Shown in pieces: positions 20,235-35,123 of a stretch of DNA of 35,123 nucleotides (positions are counted from its first letter, which is position 1; every line of letters begins with the position of its first letter). The stretch comes from Globomyces pollinis-pini. Lineage: Eukaryota > Chytridiomycota > Chytridiomycetes > Rhizophydiales > Globomycetaceae. The stretch lies in NCBI GenBank assembly GCA_025399215.1, contig MU621273.1:1-35123 (forward strand), given 5' to 3'. Made by a program: the position numbers and the translations under genes. A model generated the notes under the pieces. It ran no database searches. It had not been told where the DNA came from and saw only the letters and a program-made list of their open reading frames with translations.

Positions 20235-23200
20235 ATGATTGAAATGTACAAGAAAAGGCAAGATTCTGTTGCTAAGAACTCGAAAATAAACCCAAATATG
20301 ATCAGTTACTTGACGTTATCATGGCTGGTAAGCCTATTGTTTGATTCGCTTACAACTAGAATCCTCTTCTTCAGATAGGAAAAACATTACCAATTAATGA
20401 ACGCGATTTATATTCACTTAACGAAAAAGATAAATCAAATCATCTGTTAAGTAAATTCACTCTACAATGGCAGCATTCTAAACGCACTGAAAGTCAAGCT
20501 GGTCGGACTAGAACTTCATTATGGAAAGTCCTGTTCAGAGTGTCCATGACTCAAATGTAACATTTCTATCACATAACCTTTCAGTTTATCAGCAAATTTT
20601 GTGTCCACGTTGGTTATTTTCATCAACCTTTATAGTCCACAAGTCTTGGAACAAGTATTATGTAATGCGATTAATTATTTAGTTAATTCTCTATTTGGAT
20701 CCACATCATACAACCAACTTCCTGAATGGAAATGGAATGTATATTGCCATTCTCCTGTTTGCACTTCAATTGGCTTTGGCAGTCTTCAAATCTATTAGAA
20801 AAAATATTGATCGTACAGTACAGCAAAGTATACGTACCACCATGATTGGTGCCATCTACGAAAAGTCTCTAATTCTGTCTCCTGCGTCAAAATTGGTACA
20901 TTTATTTCAATTAAACGTAGTTCTTTACAAATGGAAAGATTATGAATATGATAAACCAAGACACACTTAATCTGATAGAGGCCCCAATCATATTTACTCG
21001 ACTATGGTCAGTTCCAGTGCAAGTGATTGTTACTTTTGTCCTTTTGTATGGGATAATTGGTAGGTCGGTCTTCATTGGGGTTGGATTGATGGGATTACTT
21101 GGCCTATTTAGTTTGCTTTTGGGACCTGTCATTGGTAAAGCGTACAATGGATGGTTTACTGGTGCAGACGAAAGAATATCTATAGTTAGAGAAATGCTGT
21201 ATGGCATCAAAGTCATCAAATTTCAATGCATGGAAGAGTACTTTTGGAGAAAGATACAACAAGCTCGTGATGCACAGTTAAAAAGTTTACGAAAAATGGC
21301 TGTCTATCTTTCAATCCTGGACGGATTTTTATTTTCAGCACCACTTTTATTAACTGTTATAACTTTCGCAGTTTACGCGAATGACAACAAATTGACGCCA
21401 AGTATTGCATTCCCAGCTCTTGCATACTTCAATGCATTAGTGAATCCTTTGATTGAATTTGCAGACATCATGTCAGTTATACCAACTGCACTAAAGTCGC
21501 TTCAAAGAGTTAACGAGTTCCTTGACTGCGAAGAGATGGAAATAAAAAAGAACAATATTGAAATGGATGTTGATACTGACTCTATAATTAGAATTTCAAA
21601 TGCTACATGGGAATGGACTAATTCAGATGTAGAACCACCAACAGAAAAAGACTCATCAACGAACTTCTGCTTAAAGAGTTTAAATTTGGATATTAAACGT
21701 GGAGAACTGGTCGGAATAGTAGGTCCAATAGGTTCTGGAAAATCTTCCTTGTTCTCTGGTTTAATTGGAGACTCGGTGTTGGTTGATGGAAAGGTATACA
21801 ATATCAAGGGGTAACTTTTAGGTCTCAATTAATGGGTCTATCGCCTATTGCTCTCAGCAGTCTTGGATCATTTCCGGTACAATTGAGTCCAACATTTTGT
21901 TTAATACCCCTTTGGATCAGGTTCGATTAGATGAAGTTATAGAAGTCACAGGACTCTCAAAGGATTTAACACTGTTTGGTGATGGTTTAAAAACGAAGAT
22001 TGGTGAATCAGGCGTTAACTTATCGGGTGGACAGAAGTCGAGGGTTGCCTTAGCCAGAGCACTATATTCAGATGCTGATATTTACTTGTTGGATGACCCA
22101 ATTGCATCTCTAGATGCTCAGGTCAGCGAGCATGTATTTACTTCTGCTATTCAGAAATATTTGTCCAAAAAGACGGTGATGTTGGTCACACATCAATTGC
22201 AATTTCTTCAAAAAGTAGATCGTGTTTTGGTATTGTCTGGTGGCCAAATTGTGGAAAATGGAAGCTTCGATCAGTTGAGGGAGATGAAGAATGGGATATT
22301 GTACAATATGATTTCGGCATACAGATTCGAATCCAACCCCGCTGAACGTATCTATGAAACTAACAGTACAAGTGATATTGTCACTTCATCAAATGCTGCG
22401 ATTGATTTCATTGAAAAAGAGGACAAATCAGAAGTATGCATCCAATTTATTCACATTTAGGGATCGGTAAATTTGAAAGTTTTGTTCCGTTATTTCAAAT
22501 CATTCGGCAGCTTTTGGGTGTACATTTTGCTGGGAATAGAAGCATTTTTTACCATAGCTGGCATGCTAGGGACACCGTTGATATTGTCACAATGGACTGC
22601 TGCAGCAGAAGATGATTCAAATTCTTTCAATTATTTGTTATTATATAGCACATTTGGTATAATGACTGCACTGTTCCAAGGTATAATAATTTGAAACAAT
22701 AATATTAGGATTTCTTTTCTTCAATTCTCTATTTGCTACCATTAATGCAAGTGAAGAGTTCCATCAACTTGCTACAAAAAGATTGTTAAAAGCCCCACTA
22801 CAATTCTTTGAGTCAAACCCAATCGGTAGAATCATAAACAGATTTTCTGCTGATGTACAAAGTATGGATATGGGAATCGCAATTGTGTTACTCTCATTAC
22901 TTTTTTCTGTGATTGGTGTATTTGTTTCGGTTATAACAATTGTAATTGTTAGTTGGTACTTTGTCGGTAATAGCTTTATTGTTCTAACTCGTCTGTTAGT
23001 ATTACTCATTGTCTTCTTCTTGATATTTTACCACATCTTCAAACTCTATCAGCCAGTGAACAGAGACCTAAAACGACTGAATTCAATTTTAAAATCGCCT
23101 TTAGACTCCCATGTGACTGAAACTCTTGCTGGTATATCAACAATCCATGCATATGGTCAAGAAAGTATATTTATTGAAACATTGAAGCGTCTCCTGGATC

Positions 23201-24335
23201 ATTCACAATCAGCTTCATATCTCTACTCTTCACTTCAAAATTGGCTGGACTTTCGACTTTCAGTTTTAGCATCAATGATCACTTTCTCAATTGCAACTCT
23301 TGCAGTGAACATCGAAAAGCCCACGGTAGCATTTGCGTCTGTCGTTGGCCTTGCATTGACATACTCTTCAGACTTTGCGTTAGAGCTGAGTATGTTATTG
23401 ATGCATTTAGGAGCAGCCGAATCCGAAATGAATTCAGTTGAACGATTGTATCATTATGGTCATAAGATTCCAATGGAAGCACCAGCTACATTATTAAAGG
23501 ACAGTTCAATTACCGGATGGCCCAATCGAGCTAACTTGACTTTCAGGGACTTTTCCGTTAGCTATCCATCCCGTCCTGATCATTTGATTTTACGAAATCT
23601 AAATTTCACAATCAAATCTGGAGAAAAAATAGGTGTGGTAGGAAGAACAGGATCTGGAAAATCCACTTTAGTAACTGCTTTGTTCAGAATAATCGAACCT
23701 AAGAATGGTACAATAATAATTGATGGAATTGGTAACATTTTTCGAATTAATGTATAGATATCCAAACCATGGGACTAAAAACATTGCGATCACAAATTCA
23801 GATCATTCCGCAAGATCCTGTCTTATTTGAAGGGACATTGAGATCAAATCTTGACTATGAAGGGAACTTTACAGATGAAGAACTGTGGAAATCACTGGAG
23901 TATGTGGGGTTAAAAAAGTACGTTGGGGAATTAGAGGGAAAGCTTGACTACGAAGTAACGTATAATGGAGATAATCTTTCCGTTGGCCAGCGTCAGTTGA
24001 TGTGCTTATGTAGATCTATCTTGAAATCTCCCAAAATATTAGTTATGGACGAAGCAACTGCTTCTGTTGATGGGGAATCTGATCAAATAATCCAAAAGGC
24101 AATTTCTAAACACTTCGGTAGTACTACAGTAATATCTATTGCACATCGATTAAACACCATTGCTGAATTTGATCGGATCCTGGTTTTGGATAATGGAACT
24201 GTTGCAGAGTTTGACTCCCCATATAATTTATTGAAGAATCCCACTTCAATATTTTCGGAATTGACGGACGCTTCTGGTCCCGCAAATGCAACACTAATAA
24301 GAGAACTCGCAGCGCGAAAAGCATTGGCTATTTGA
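20235..24335 (+). CDS. ABCC/MRP-type ABC transporter, full length
   Basis: Ten exons sum to 1276 codons; introns lie at 20328-20374, 20557-20584, 20655-20682, 20896-20920, 21794-21821, 22434-22460, 22681-22708, 22967-22999, 23732-23757. It is an ATP-driven membrane exporter of the multidrug-resistance-protein class with the layout TMD1-NBD1-TMD2-NBD2 and no TMD0 extension. NBD1: Walker A GPIGSGKSS, then SIAYCSQQSWIISGTI, signature LSGGQK, Walker B IYLLDDPIASLDA. NBD2: Walker A GRTGSGKST, QIIPQDPVLFEGTLRSNLD, LSVGQRQL, ILVMDEATASVD, H-loop SIAHRLNTI. NBD1 has Asp where NBD2 has the catalytic Glu, the usual asymmetry of ABCC proteins. The intron at 22967-22999 is 33 nt without a stop, so it can hide inside a frame. 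Substrate cannot be told; plasma or vacuolar membrane are both possible. Confidence 0.95.
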
Positions 24336-24404
24336 ACATGTTAATAATATTTGATTAAATATATTGATTAAAAACTTTGCACTCACTACTATTAAAATAT
24401 AGCT

Positions 24405-25630
24405 TTAATCGAAAGGAAGAGGTCTTCGCATTTGGCTTTGTTTAGTTGCAACTAAACTAGGAACACGGATAGTGCAGCATAACGGCCGTTCTAAATCAAT
24501 TTAGTTGTAATTCAATTGGAAGGAGTATTAATAAAGTAAACAATTTTTTATAGAATTACCTTGGCCAAAAGCATGTACATGCTCTTGCTCTTCACTCAAA
24601 TCCATTTCCGATGCAGATCCAACAAATGGAATAAGTGACCCAAACAAAAAATGTTGCATAACAGGTAACTTGTTCAAAACCTCTGCTCGATACATTTTAA
24701 ACATTCCAGAATTGACCTTCTCCCATTTTTTTACACCGCTTATGTCATCAAGCATTGGAGAATGCCATCTTAATGTGGCAGTTTTAATCTGATAATTAGT
24801 GCATACATTATATAATACTGAGTTAATGTGCATAATACAAGAAAGATACATATAATCATTCCCAATTTCTTCCAATATATCTTTATCGTGGATTGATTTT
24901 GGCCGCAAATACTTGTGTTCTAACGATTAGCAACCTATAACTTAGAATTACCAGCTAATTGTCCAGCACCAAACAGGAATGGTAAAAACTGGTAATCGTC
25001 GAGTCCCCAAACTCCATGGGATCCCGCTGGTTCTAACCAGTAAGTCGATTGAAGCTGTCTCATCACTTGAATGTATTTCCAAAAAACGGAGATAACTGCA
25101 GCTTCCAAATCGTTCTCATTTAGAACTTGGAGCTTTCGTAAACAAAGAAGAAAACATATGAAATTAGCTTCATGACCTGTGCCATAATCAATTCGCTTTC
25201 GATCGCCAAATGAAGATAGTAAGTAAGTTCCAACTTCTGAAATAAAATCTGTTGCGACAAGCCCTTCCAGTAATGAACTCATTTCTTCCTTTAGCCTGTC
25301 ATACCATATCCTAAAGCTTGGATTACCAAACCTAGACAACCCTACATCCTAATAGGTAAGAAATTAATGTAATACTTCTGGAGGTATTTCCGAAATCCAA
25401 CCAGCGATAATGTCCAATAAGTCTAAAATCTTCAAAATATTTGCTGATTTATAGCAGTCATGGGAAAGTGGTTTGTTCTTGATTGCTTCATTCAAAAGAG
25501 TGATAAAGTCCATGAAATCGGAATGCGATTCACTTTCTTGAAACCTTTCTAAATCCTCTTTTGTGAGAATAGCTCTTGTTGGAATCTTTGCTGAAGTAGA
25601 ACAACAATTATCGGAATGTTGGTGAACCAT
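24405..25630 (-). CDS. PTPA/RRD1: PP2A phosphatase activator / peptidyl-prolyl isomerase (PTPA)
   Basis: Five exons (25630-25376, 25348-24952, 24919-24819, 24788-24560, 24490-24405) sum to 355 codons. PTPA activates PP2A-type phosphatases by helping load metal ions and has prolyl isomerase activity. Hallmarks are [37 protein letters not shown] then [36 protein letters not shown] and [15 protein letters not shown]. The last exon gives [13 protein letters not shown], the family's C-terminal CGI.RVPSA-like block. The last intron is 69 nt, the longest found. One 30-nt intron (24789-24818) has no in-frame stop; leaving it in would break the family's I..VK.G.....HSPML region. Confidence 0.93.
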
Positions 25631-25885
25631 GAGAAAAGTGAAAGGAAAAGAAGTGATGATTTAAAGGAAATAGTTAATCAAAATCTTGACTTTATTTTAG
25701 GAAAGAATGATTTGAATATATAAATAAGAGAGATTTATCACCCCAGTTGTAGTGATCCTTTAAGTTACCCCGGAATGGTTCGTGACGCAATGACCTGTCT
25801 TAGTGCCAGATCTTCACTGACATCCAATGACTCTGTTGTTCTTAACTTTATACTCTAAATAGCTATTTGAATTTTATACTTCACT

Positions 25886-26602
25886 ATGGTTTCATTTCAC
25901 TTACTTCACAGAGGATTTTATTATTTCACGTTGATGGGTTCTTGGTATTGAACATTAAACCTAATTCACCAGCTTTCTCCCTTGGTTAAAATATTCAATG
26001 GATGACTATTATTCCAAGTTATGGAGTGGAATCGGCTGCAAACAAGTCGTATTCTCAAACCTGTGTTGGGATAACTTTGGAATAGATTATACAATTCATA
26101 CATATTTAGGTTGCGCGACGTTGTTATGGTTGTTTGCAACGATTCTTATATCAATACATACAATGATCACCATACTAACTTGTATCTACAATGTAGGGAC
26201 GGAAAGTTTCCTTCTCGGTGCGGAAGATGGATGGTTTGTTTTTTTATAATTGAGCTAACTGTTTTAGGTAATGACTTATTCTTGACTAGTAGCTGTGGTT
26301 TAATTGCAGTTGTATTTGCTTTTGTTGCAACAGATCAACCACCAAAAGCCAAGTGTCCAGCCCTCAAACGTCGAGCAGTCATTCGGTTACTAACCGTTGG
26401 ATTTCAAGGACCAATATTTGTAAATATTTGTCGAGCTTAACCTATCTAGGTGTTTACTTGTGCAGCATTGAACGTGATATCCCGATCTGATGCTTGGCCA
26501 ACCGAGAGAACATCTCTATTCGTCCTCCTCCCTGTCCTTTTATTAACTATTGCAGACGCTATGGAAAACATTTATGAAGGGCTGACAGTAATCTATGCTT
26601 AA
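25886..26602 (+). CDS. Small multi-pass membrane protein, unknown family
   Basis: Four predicted exons (25886-25944, 25973-26128, 26197-26419, 26450-26602) give 196 codons. The first intron (28 nt) has a GTATTG donor and CTAATT branch; the third (30 nt) ends CTATCTAG. The second is the weakest call: 68 nt, GTTGTT donor, but with a perfect TACTAAC branch site before the TAG. Hydrophobic helices are WMVCFFIIELTVLG, SSCGLIAVVFAFV, VFTCAALNVI and LFVLLPVLLLTIADA; a short Lys/Pro/Cys loop (QPPKAKCPALKRR) lies between. I do not recognise it. The upstream ATG at 25774 opens a frame of about 30 codons that stops before this gene. Confidence 0.5.
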
Positions 26603-26669
26603 AGCTACAATTTTAATATAGTTATTTTAAACAGACATGACGTTTATAGAAATTAGTTTATTTGAATTA

Positions 26670-29106
26670 TCATTCTTTGCAGAATCCGTTGCACTGTTTC
26701 CCAATTGATATAGCATAAGTTGAAATCCAAAAGATCACCGTAAACACCACACCAACCAAGTAGTTGCATAACAGATTGAATCCAACCAAGATAACAATGA
26801 ATAGCTTTGAATTTAATGTAAGAAACGAGTTCAAGGTTTCGATACTTGGGGGTGCAATTAATTGTAGTTGCCATAGCATGTAAATAATTACACCAATGTA
26901 ATACATGGCTGCCAATGAGAACAGTGAAGTGACTGGAGAAAATACTTTCTTGAATGACAATTTCAGTGCATCAATTCTACCCTTGGATGAATTCATAGTT
27001 TCATAAAAGTAGAGTAAGGGTACATTGATCAATGAATTTCCAATACTCGCAATTAATGGAGAAGGAATAATCACAGAAAGCATCCATGGGACATTCGAAG
27101 AAGTGCCAAAAATATTTGTACCCAATGACACAAGAAATGTGTATAGTAAAAGAGACGATGATACAATGTCCAGAAGAAATAGCAACGCTTTGATTCCAAA
27201 AACAATTCCCAGCCATGGAGATTTATAGTGGATAGCAATGTAATATACTCGATGGAGAGTGTGGAAGAGAATGGTAAATCCAATACTGATTCCCCACATT
27301 AACAATTGTGCAAAATTTTGGAATTGCGGGTCATTCCACTGACTTAAGTTGTATTGCGCATCAACTAATAATGGTTAATCCCGTTTCATGTTACTTATCG
27401 AGTTCTGCACTTGTGGATTTTTCATTAATTCGGTGAATCTATAAGAATAGATTCTCAGGAGAAAATTGGCCAGTAGAGGAATCAAGTCAAGTAGGAGTTC
27501 ATGGTCGGCTATCAGTGACCAAATGCTTCGCAAGTATTTGATCTGAACCGTCAATATCAAAGTAACTTACACTATCCCAATTTTCTGTATCCCAACAACA
27601 CCAAAATGTTTTTGGCCATGCTTTGACAATAGTAACAACCAAGTCAATCACATTCGATATTAAAAGTGCAATGAGTAAATGCTGACCACCCAATTGGATA
27701 ACTAAAGGGTTACTAATACCAGGATAAGTGGTGTAAAACGAATGAGCTGTGAAAACTACTGCCCTAAATACTTGCAAATATTTCCAATAAGGAGTATTTT
27801 TTTCAAGAATTTTTTCTCTATTTGTAGGATCGACTTCGTCTGCTGAAAACACAGTGTTATTTGATTTAAAACTCTTTTCTAGCTGTAAAATATTAACCTT
27901 TCTGTTTTGGGGTGTATTGGAAGATGGGATCGGATTGTATCCTTTTCCAGAAAAAACTTCAATTCGATCAGCATTTGGTACCCTTTTATTTTCTTTGATC
28001 TGTTGGATCTTGTCTCCCGCATTATTCTTCTCAATTCTAGACGCACCTGGTAAAATGGGTTGATTTGCGGAGATTACTTTATCTTGATAGGATTCATATT
28101 CTAGTCCTAGTCTTTGTGAGTCATCGTAATGTGCTTCATGTTTTAATCCTGATCTTTGGGGATCTGGCGTTGGTAAAGGGGTGTTTGATGGCGGAATTTG
28201 ATATGCTTTACGGACATCTGGGAGATTCCCACACGATACAGGAATCTCTTTTCCACTTCCATAAGATCTTTCAGTAATCGGGATTTGTATCCGATCCTGT
28301 TGGCTATATAGTTTATTCTCTTCGTTGAAATCAAGACCAGAGTAATTGCATGCATGATTACTCACCGTTTGATTGAAATTTTCATTCGATAAAATAACAT
28401 CTCTGCTGAAATTAGGATATCTTTCAGCGGCAACACGTTCCTGTTGGGAGTATATTTGGTGGCCATTCTGTGTATTAAAATTCACACCAGTATAATTGTT
28501 CATAACCCTTGATTCAGCATGATTAAATTCATTAGTATTCAATAGAACGTTTTGATTATTTGAACTTTGGTGGATCGTGTTTTGGTTTATGACTATAGTT
28601 TGGTGGTCTCCGTTCCCAGACTTGATCGAATCAATTTTTTTATTCAAATTATTGATCAATTCCTCATTTCTGTTGTTAGTCGTGAGTAGCTTTTGTTTCT
28701 CTTCCAAAAGTTCTTTCTGTAAGTATTTTAACTTTAGTCTCTCCAGTTCAAGATCTGTATCATTTTGAGGATTGTTATTAATTTGAATATATTGATTGGT
28801 AGTTGAGGTATTATTCACCGTGTTATTGATTGTTGTATGGTTATGCTGTTCAGTCTGTATCAAATATTGATTGTTTAGAACATTCGTATTTGCGGTTACT
28901 TTAACGGATTGATTGTTGATTGAAAGCTCACATCTCGCTATTTCAGGCACTGGGTCTTTTTCGATAGGAATATCAATATCTGGTAATTTTTGCTTGGACC
29001 AGTATATATAATCGCCAAATTCATTTTCAACATGATCTTTAACGTAGGGCAAGTATGGAGCTTTAACTTTACCAAGTCTATCAAGCGTAGATTGATTGTT
29101 ATTCAT
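26670..29106 (-). CDS. Asn-rich protein with coiled coil, repeats and multi-pass C-terminus, unknown function
   Basis: Exons 29106-27571, 27542-27395 and 27364-26670 sum to 792 codons. The two introns (28 and 30 nt) join what would otherwise look like two or three separate genes. The N-terminal 400 residues are polar and Asn/Gln/Thr-rich, with a coiled coil near LELERLKLKYLQKELLEEKQ. Two imperfect repeats follow: NYTGVNF...IYSQQERV and NYSGLDF...LYSQQDRI. A proline-rich part (SNTPLPTPDPQ) and an acidic/Lys-rich linker lead to a membrane half with about seven hydrophobic segments, e.g. HLLIALLISNVIDLVVTIV, GIVFGIKALLFLLDIVSSSL, FIVILVGFNLLCNYLVGVV. No known domain is recognised. A cytosolic scaffold tethered to a membrane is one possibility (inference). 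Confidence 0.65.
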
Positions 29107-29229
29107 TTCAGGTTAAATCAAATTGTTTACGCGTTTTTTAGAAGTACTACTCAGCCTGATCAAGTGAGACAAACAACAGGTATTCAAGTCAAAATGTTTA
29201 TATTAGACACATAAGAACCAGTAAGAATA

Positions 29230-32964
<3,735 letters not shown>

Positions 32965-33027
32965 TTTGTTGAAACTTTTAATTTTTTAAATTTTTGGTTT
33001 AACTAAACTTGACATTAGTGACAAATA

Positions 33028-34594
33028 ATGCGTTATCAATTGGCTAAGTTAATAAGTCAGAGAGCTGCATTTGGAGGCTATTCTAGGAGTTTATTTCATT
33101 CTCAAAATGTTGCTTTTTCAAATTCAAATTCACTTGCTGAAGACGCTATTAAATTGGATTATAATAACTCACATATTGCATCTTTACCGTCAATCACTTC
33201 AAAATCTCTATTGGACTCGAGGCAAGTTTTAGGAAAAGGAACTTCATTCGTGGACTCTTGTTCACTTATCATTCAAGGTGGAAAGGGTGGGGATGGTGAA
33301 ATAACTTTTGATAAAGTATTGAAACTCTACTACGTAACTAATTTATTAGATTCCTCCTAGAACTGTTGGGCCTCCTTCTGGAGGAAATGGTGGTACAATG
33401 GATTTTTATCTCAAGTGATAGGGCGAGGTGGTGATGTTTACGTGGTTGCATCAAAAAATGTCACTTCATTGAATCAAGTGAAAAAAGTATATGCTGTTCA
33501 AGGTGGGCAAAACGGAAAAAGTAAAAGGCAGCATGGAGCGAATGGGGCTAATACAATAATATATGTTCCCGTCGGTACCATCATTCGCCAAGTTCCACTG
33601 CCGGAATATAAAGAATTTACTCCATCTATATATGAGGATGCTGAAATGAACGCCCTATCAAAGTATTATAAATTTCGACGAAATTACATCCCTCAGAAAG
33701 ATAGGATTAAAATGTTGTGGGATAGAGTAGAAGTGAGAAAAAATTCGGGTATCATGATGGAAATAGATTTGATAAAGGACGGTCAAAAGCATTTGGTATT
33801 TCGAGGTGGTCAGGGTGGGTTTGGCAACCCCCACTTCCAAACTCCATTGATTGCAGGTAGCGATAATTATATTTATTTATTTAAAGGTCCGGGTATTGCT
33901 GGAAGGGGGGAGGTTGTACCCCCAGTTAAACTTGAACTGGAATTAAAGACATTAGCAGATGTGGGTTTGGTTGGACTCCCGAATGGTAATTTCCGTTCAA
34001 TATAACGATTTAGCTGGGAAATCCACTTTATTGAAAGCAGTGTCAAATGCGCATCCAAAGTAGGGACTCGTGATTAACTCTAGAATTGCACCATATCCCT
34101 TTACAACGTTAAATCCATATATTGGAACCATAGACTTCCCTGACTTTTGGACAATGACTATTGCTGAGTAAGAGATACATTTAATAATCGTTTTAGTATG
34201 CCCGGGATTATTTCAGGTGCTCACCAAAACCAAGGACTTGGTCTAAGATTCTTGCGTCACATTGAAAGAAACAAAATATTTGTTTATGTTATTGATTTAG
34301 CTAGTCCTAATCCATGGGATGATTTGAAGATTTTACAGGATGAATTGGAATCCTATAAAGTAGGTCTAACTTTGCGGCCTTCAATTGTTGCAGCCAACAA
34401 GGCTGATGTATCTGACATTGCGAAGGAAAATTTGATGATTCTTCGAGAAAAAACCTCAATGCCGATTGTACCAATATCAGGTACATTTTTTTCTTCTGAT
34501 TTTAGCTAAATATGACAAGAATGTGACAACTCTTACAAGTTTAATGAGAACATTAGTTACCAACATAACAGAGGAGCCAAATCAGAGTATTTAA
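33028..34594 (+). CDS. MTG2: Mitochondrial Obg-family GTPase, large-subunit ribosome assembly
   Basis: Seven exons sum to 465 codons; introns at 33316-33349, 33393-33421, 33986-34013, 34060-34083, 34168-34196 and 34481-34505. The Arg/Ser-rich, acid-poor N-terminus (MRYQLAKLISQRAAFGGYSR) is a likely mitochondrial presequence. The glycine-rich Obg fold follows: SFVDSCSLIIQGGKGGDGEI, GPPSGGNGGRGGDVYVV, GGQGGFGNPHF. The GTPase domain has G1 GLVGLPNAGKSTL, split by the intron at 33986, then switch YPFTTLNPY, G3 DMPG created across the intron at 34168, IDLASPNPW, G4 NKAD and G5 PISAKY. No long C-terminal extension is present. Family members assemble the mitochondrial large ribosomal subunit. Confidence 0.95.
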
Positions 34595-35123
34595 ATAATA
34601 AAGCTGTGTAATTTATTCTTCAATGCTGTTTTTATAATTTCGTAGACAATTTTTGAAGTGTGATTAGCGTATCTGTAAGTTCCAAAGACAATCGTTTCGG
34701 TTTGGATCTCAATCACGTAAGACCACATTATATCCAGGAGAGAGAAGATTTGTTGTCCCATTTGAACACTGAATCAAGCTAAATTCGTTTGTAAATGAAT
34801 ACTGTTGGAGAATTCAACCAATTATGATTAGAGTATCTCTCAAAAGATAACTTAAAATACACGGATAGCCTGTTTCCTTTCTGAAAGTGAACACTTAGTA
34901 ATGCCTTTGTATAAGAAAAATATTTGGGACACATATATTAGGGGTATAACAGCCCAATTGTATAGTGGTCCATAACAAGGCTTACAATCCCAATCCCCTG
35001 TTTAGCGGTTATTGTAGCTAAGTTGATGTATTATTAACCATCTCTCTGGAACAATCTAAAAACAGAACAGTATAGTATCCCATCGTTTGGTGAATCGGTT
35101 TGAATAAATCCGATAGTTTAAAC
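34595..35123. other. Right edge, no firm gene; possible 3' end of a minus-strand gene
   Basis: On the minus strand a 56-codon frame (about 34758 down to a TAA at 34591-34593) reads MGQQIFSLLDIMWSYVIEI and continues as TETIVFGTYRYANHTSKIV. Its stop would overlap the MTG2 stop. It is open further upstream for only a few codons and an acceptor-like CAG sits just before it, so it could be a last exon. Composition is plausible but no family is recognised. A plus-strand segment near 34955-34975 resembles a tRNA D-arm but lacks a T-arm. Nothing else is visible. Confidence 0.25.

Noticed and set aside
27001..27283. Several overlapping frames on both strands inside the Asn-rich membrane gene
   Set aside because: They are shadows of the real frame, which runs continuously through 26670-27364.
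27365..27394. True stop separating two membrane-protein genes
   Set aside because: A GTAACA...TTATTAG intron with an ATTAAC branch removes the stop and keeps the frame, so one gene is more likely.
34940..35003. tRNA-like segment with a possible D-arm and a TAC-containing loop
   Set aside because: There is no T-arm with a GGTTCGA-like B box and no acceptor stem pairing.

Overview
This window looks like a compact, AT-rich nuclear segment from an early-diverging fungus. The gene content is fungal/opisthokont: the nucleoporin NDC1, the inner-nuclear-membrane protein IMA1, gamma-tubulin complex GCP2, Mediator MED10, splicing helicase PRP16, and a BRPF/NTO1 histone-acetyltransferase scaffold. The introns are about 24-35 nt with GTA-type donors, TAG/CAG acceptors and a CTAAC/CTAAT-like branch signal. 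A Crinkler-type NTPase/nuclease protein at the left edge is a family known from oomycetes, chytrids, Rozella and glomeromycetes. Cryptomycota/Rozella-like or chytrid-like is my best guess, but I cannot prove it from this sequence alone.

Layout, left to right. A Crinkler-like gene (+) and a spliced N-myristoylation-type LRR protein (+). An NTO1/BRPF scaffold (-) back to back with a small unknown MGN-starting gene (+). Mitochondrial GatA (-) diverging from the cytosolic Fe-S assembly protein NAR1 (+), with 39 bp between start codons. MED10 (-) diverging from succinate dehydrogenase anchor SDH4 (+), with 20 bp between starts. An atypical Ras/Rab-like GTPase with a CaaX end (+). Then three tandem minus-strand genes that all act at the nuclear envelope or microtubule-organising centre: NDC1, GCP2/SPC97 and IMA1. 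SUA5 (+), a GC-rich inverted-repeat island, and a full-length ABCC transporter (+). PTPA/RRD (-), an unknown small multi-pass membrane protein (+), and an Asn-rich protein with a multi-pass C-terminus (-). PRP16 (-) diverging from mitochondrial Obg GTPase MTG2 (+), and finally a stretch with no firm gene.

Genes sit tens of bases apart on both strands. Apart from the Crinkler-like gene, every gene needs splicing to give an intact product. Start codons were chosen as ATG even where an open frame extends further upstream. Exon joins were worked out by hand from GT...AG signals, reading frame and remembered family motifs. For most genes the summed exon length is an exact multiple of three; for GCP2 and PRP16 I did not sum every exon. 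GatA, SDH4 and MTG2 together imply a respiring, translating mitochondrion.
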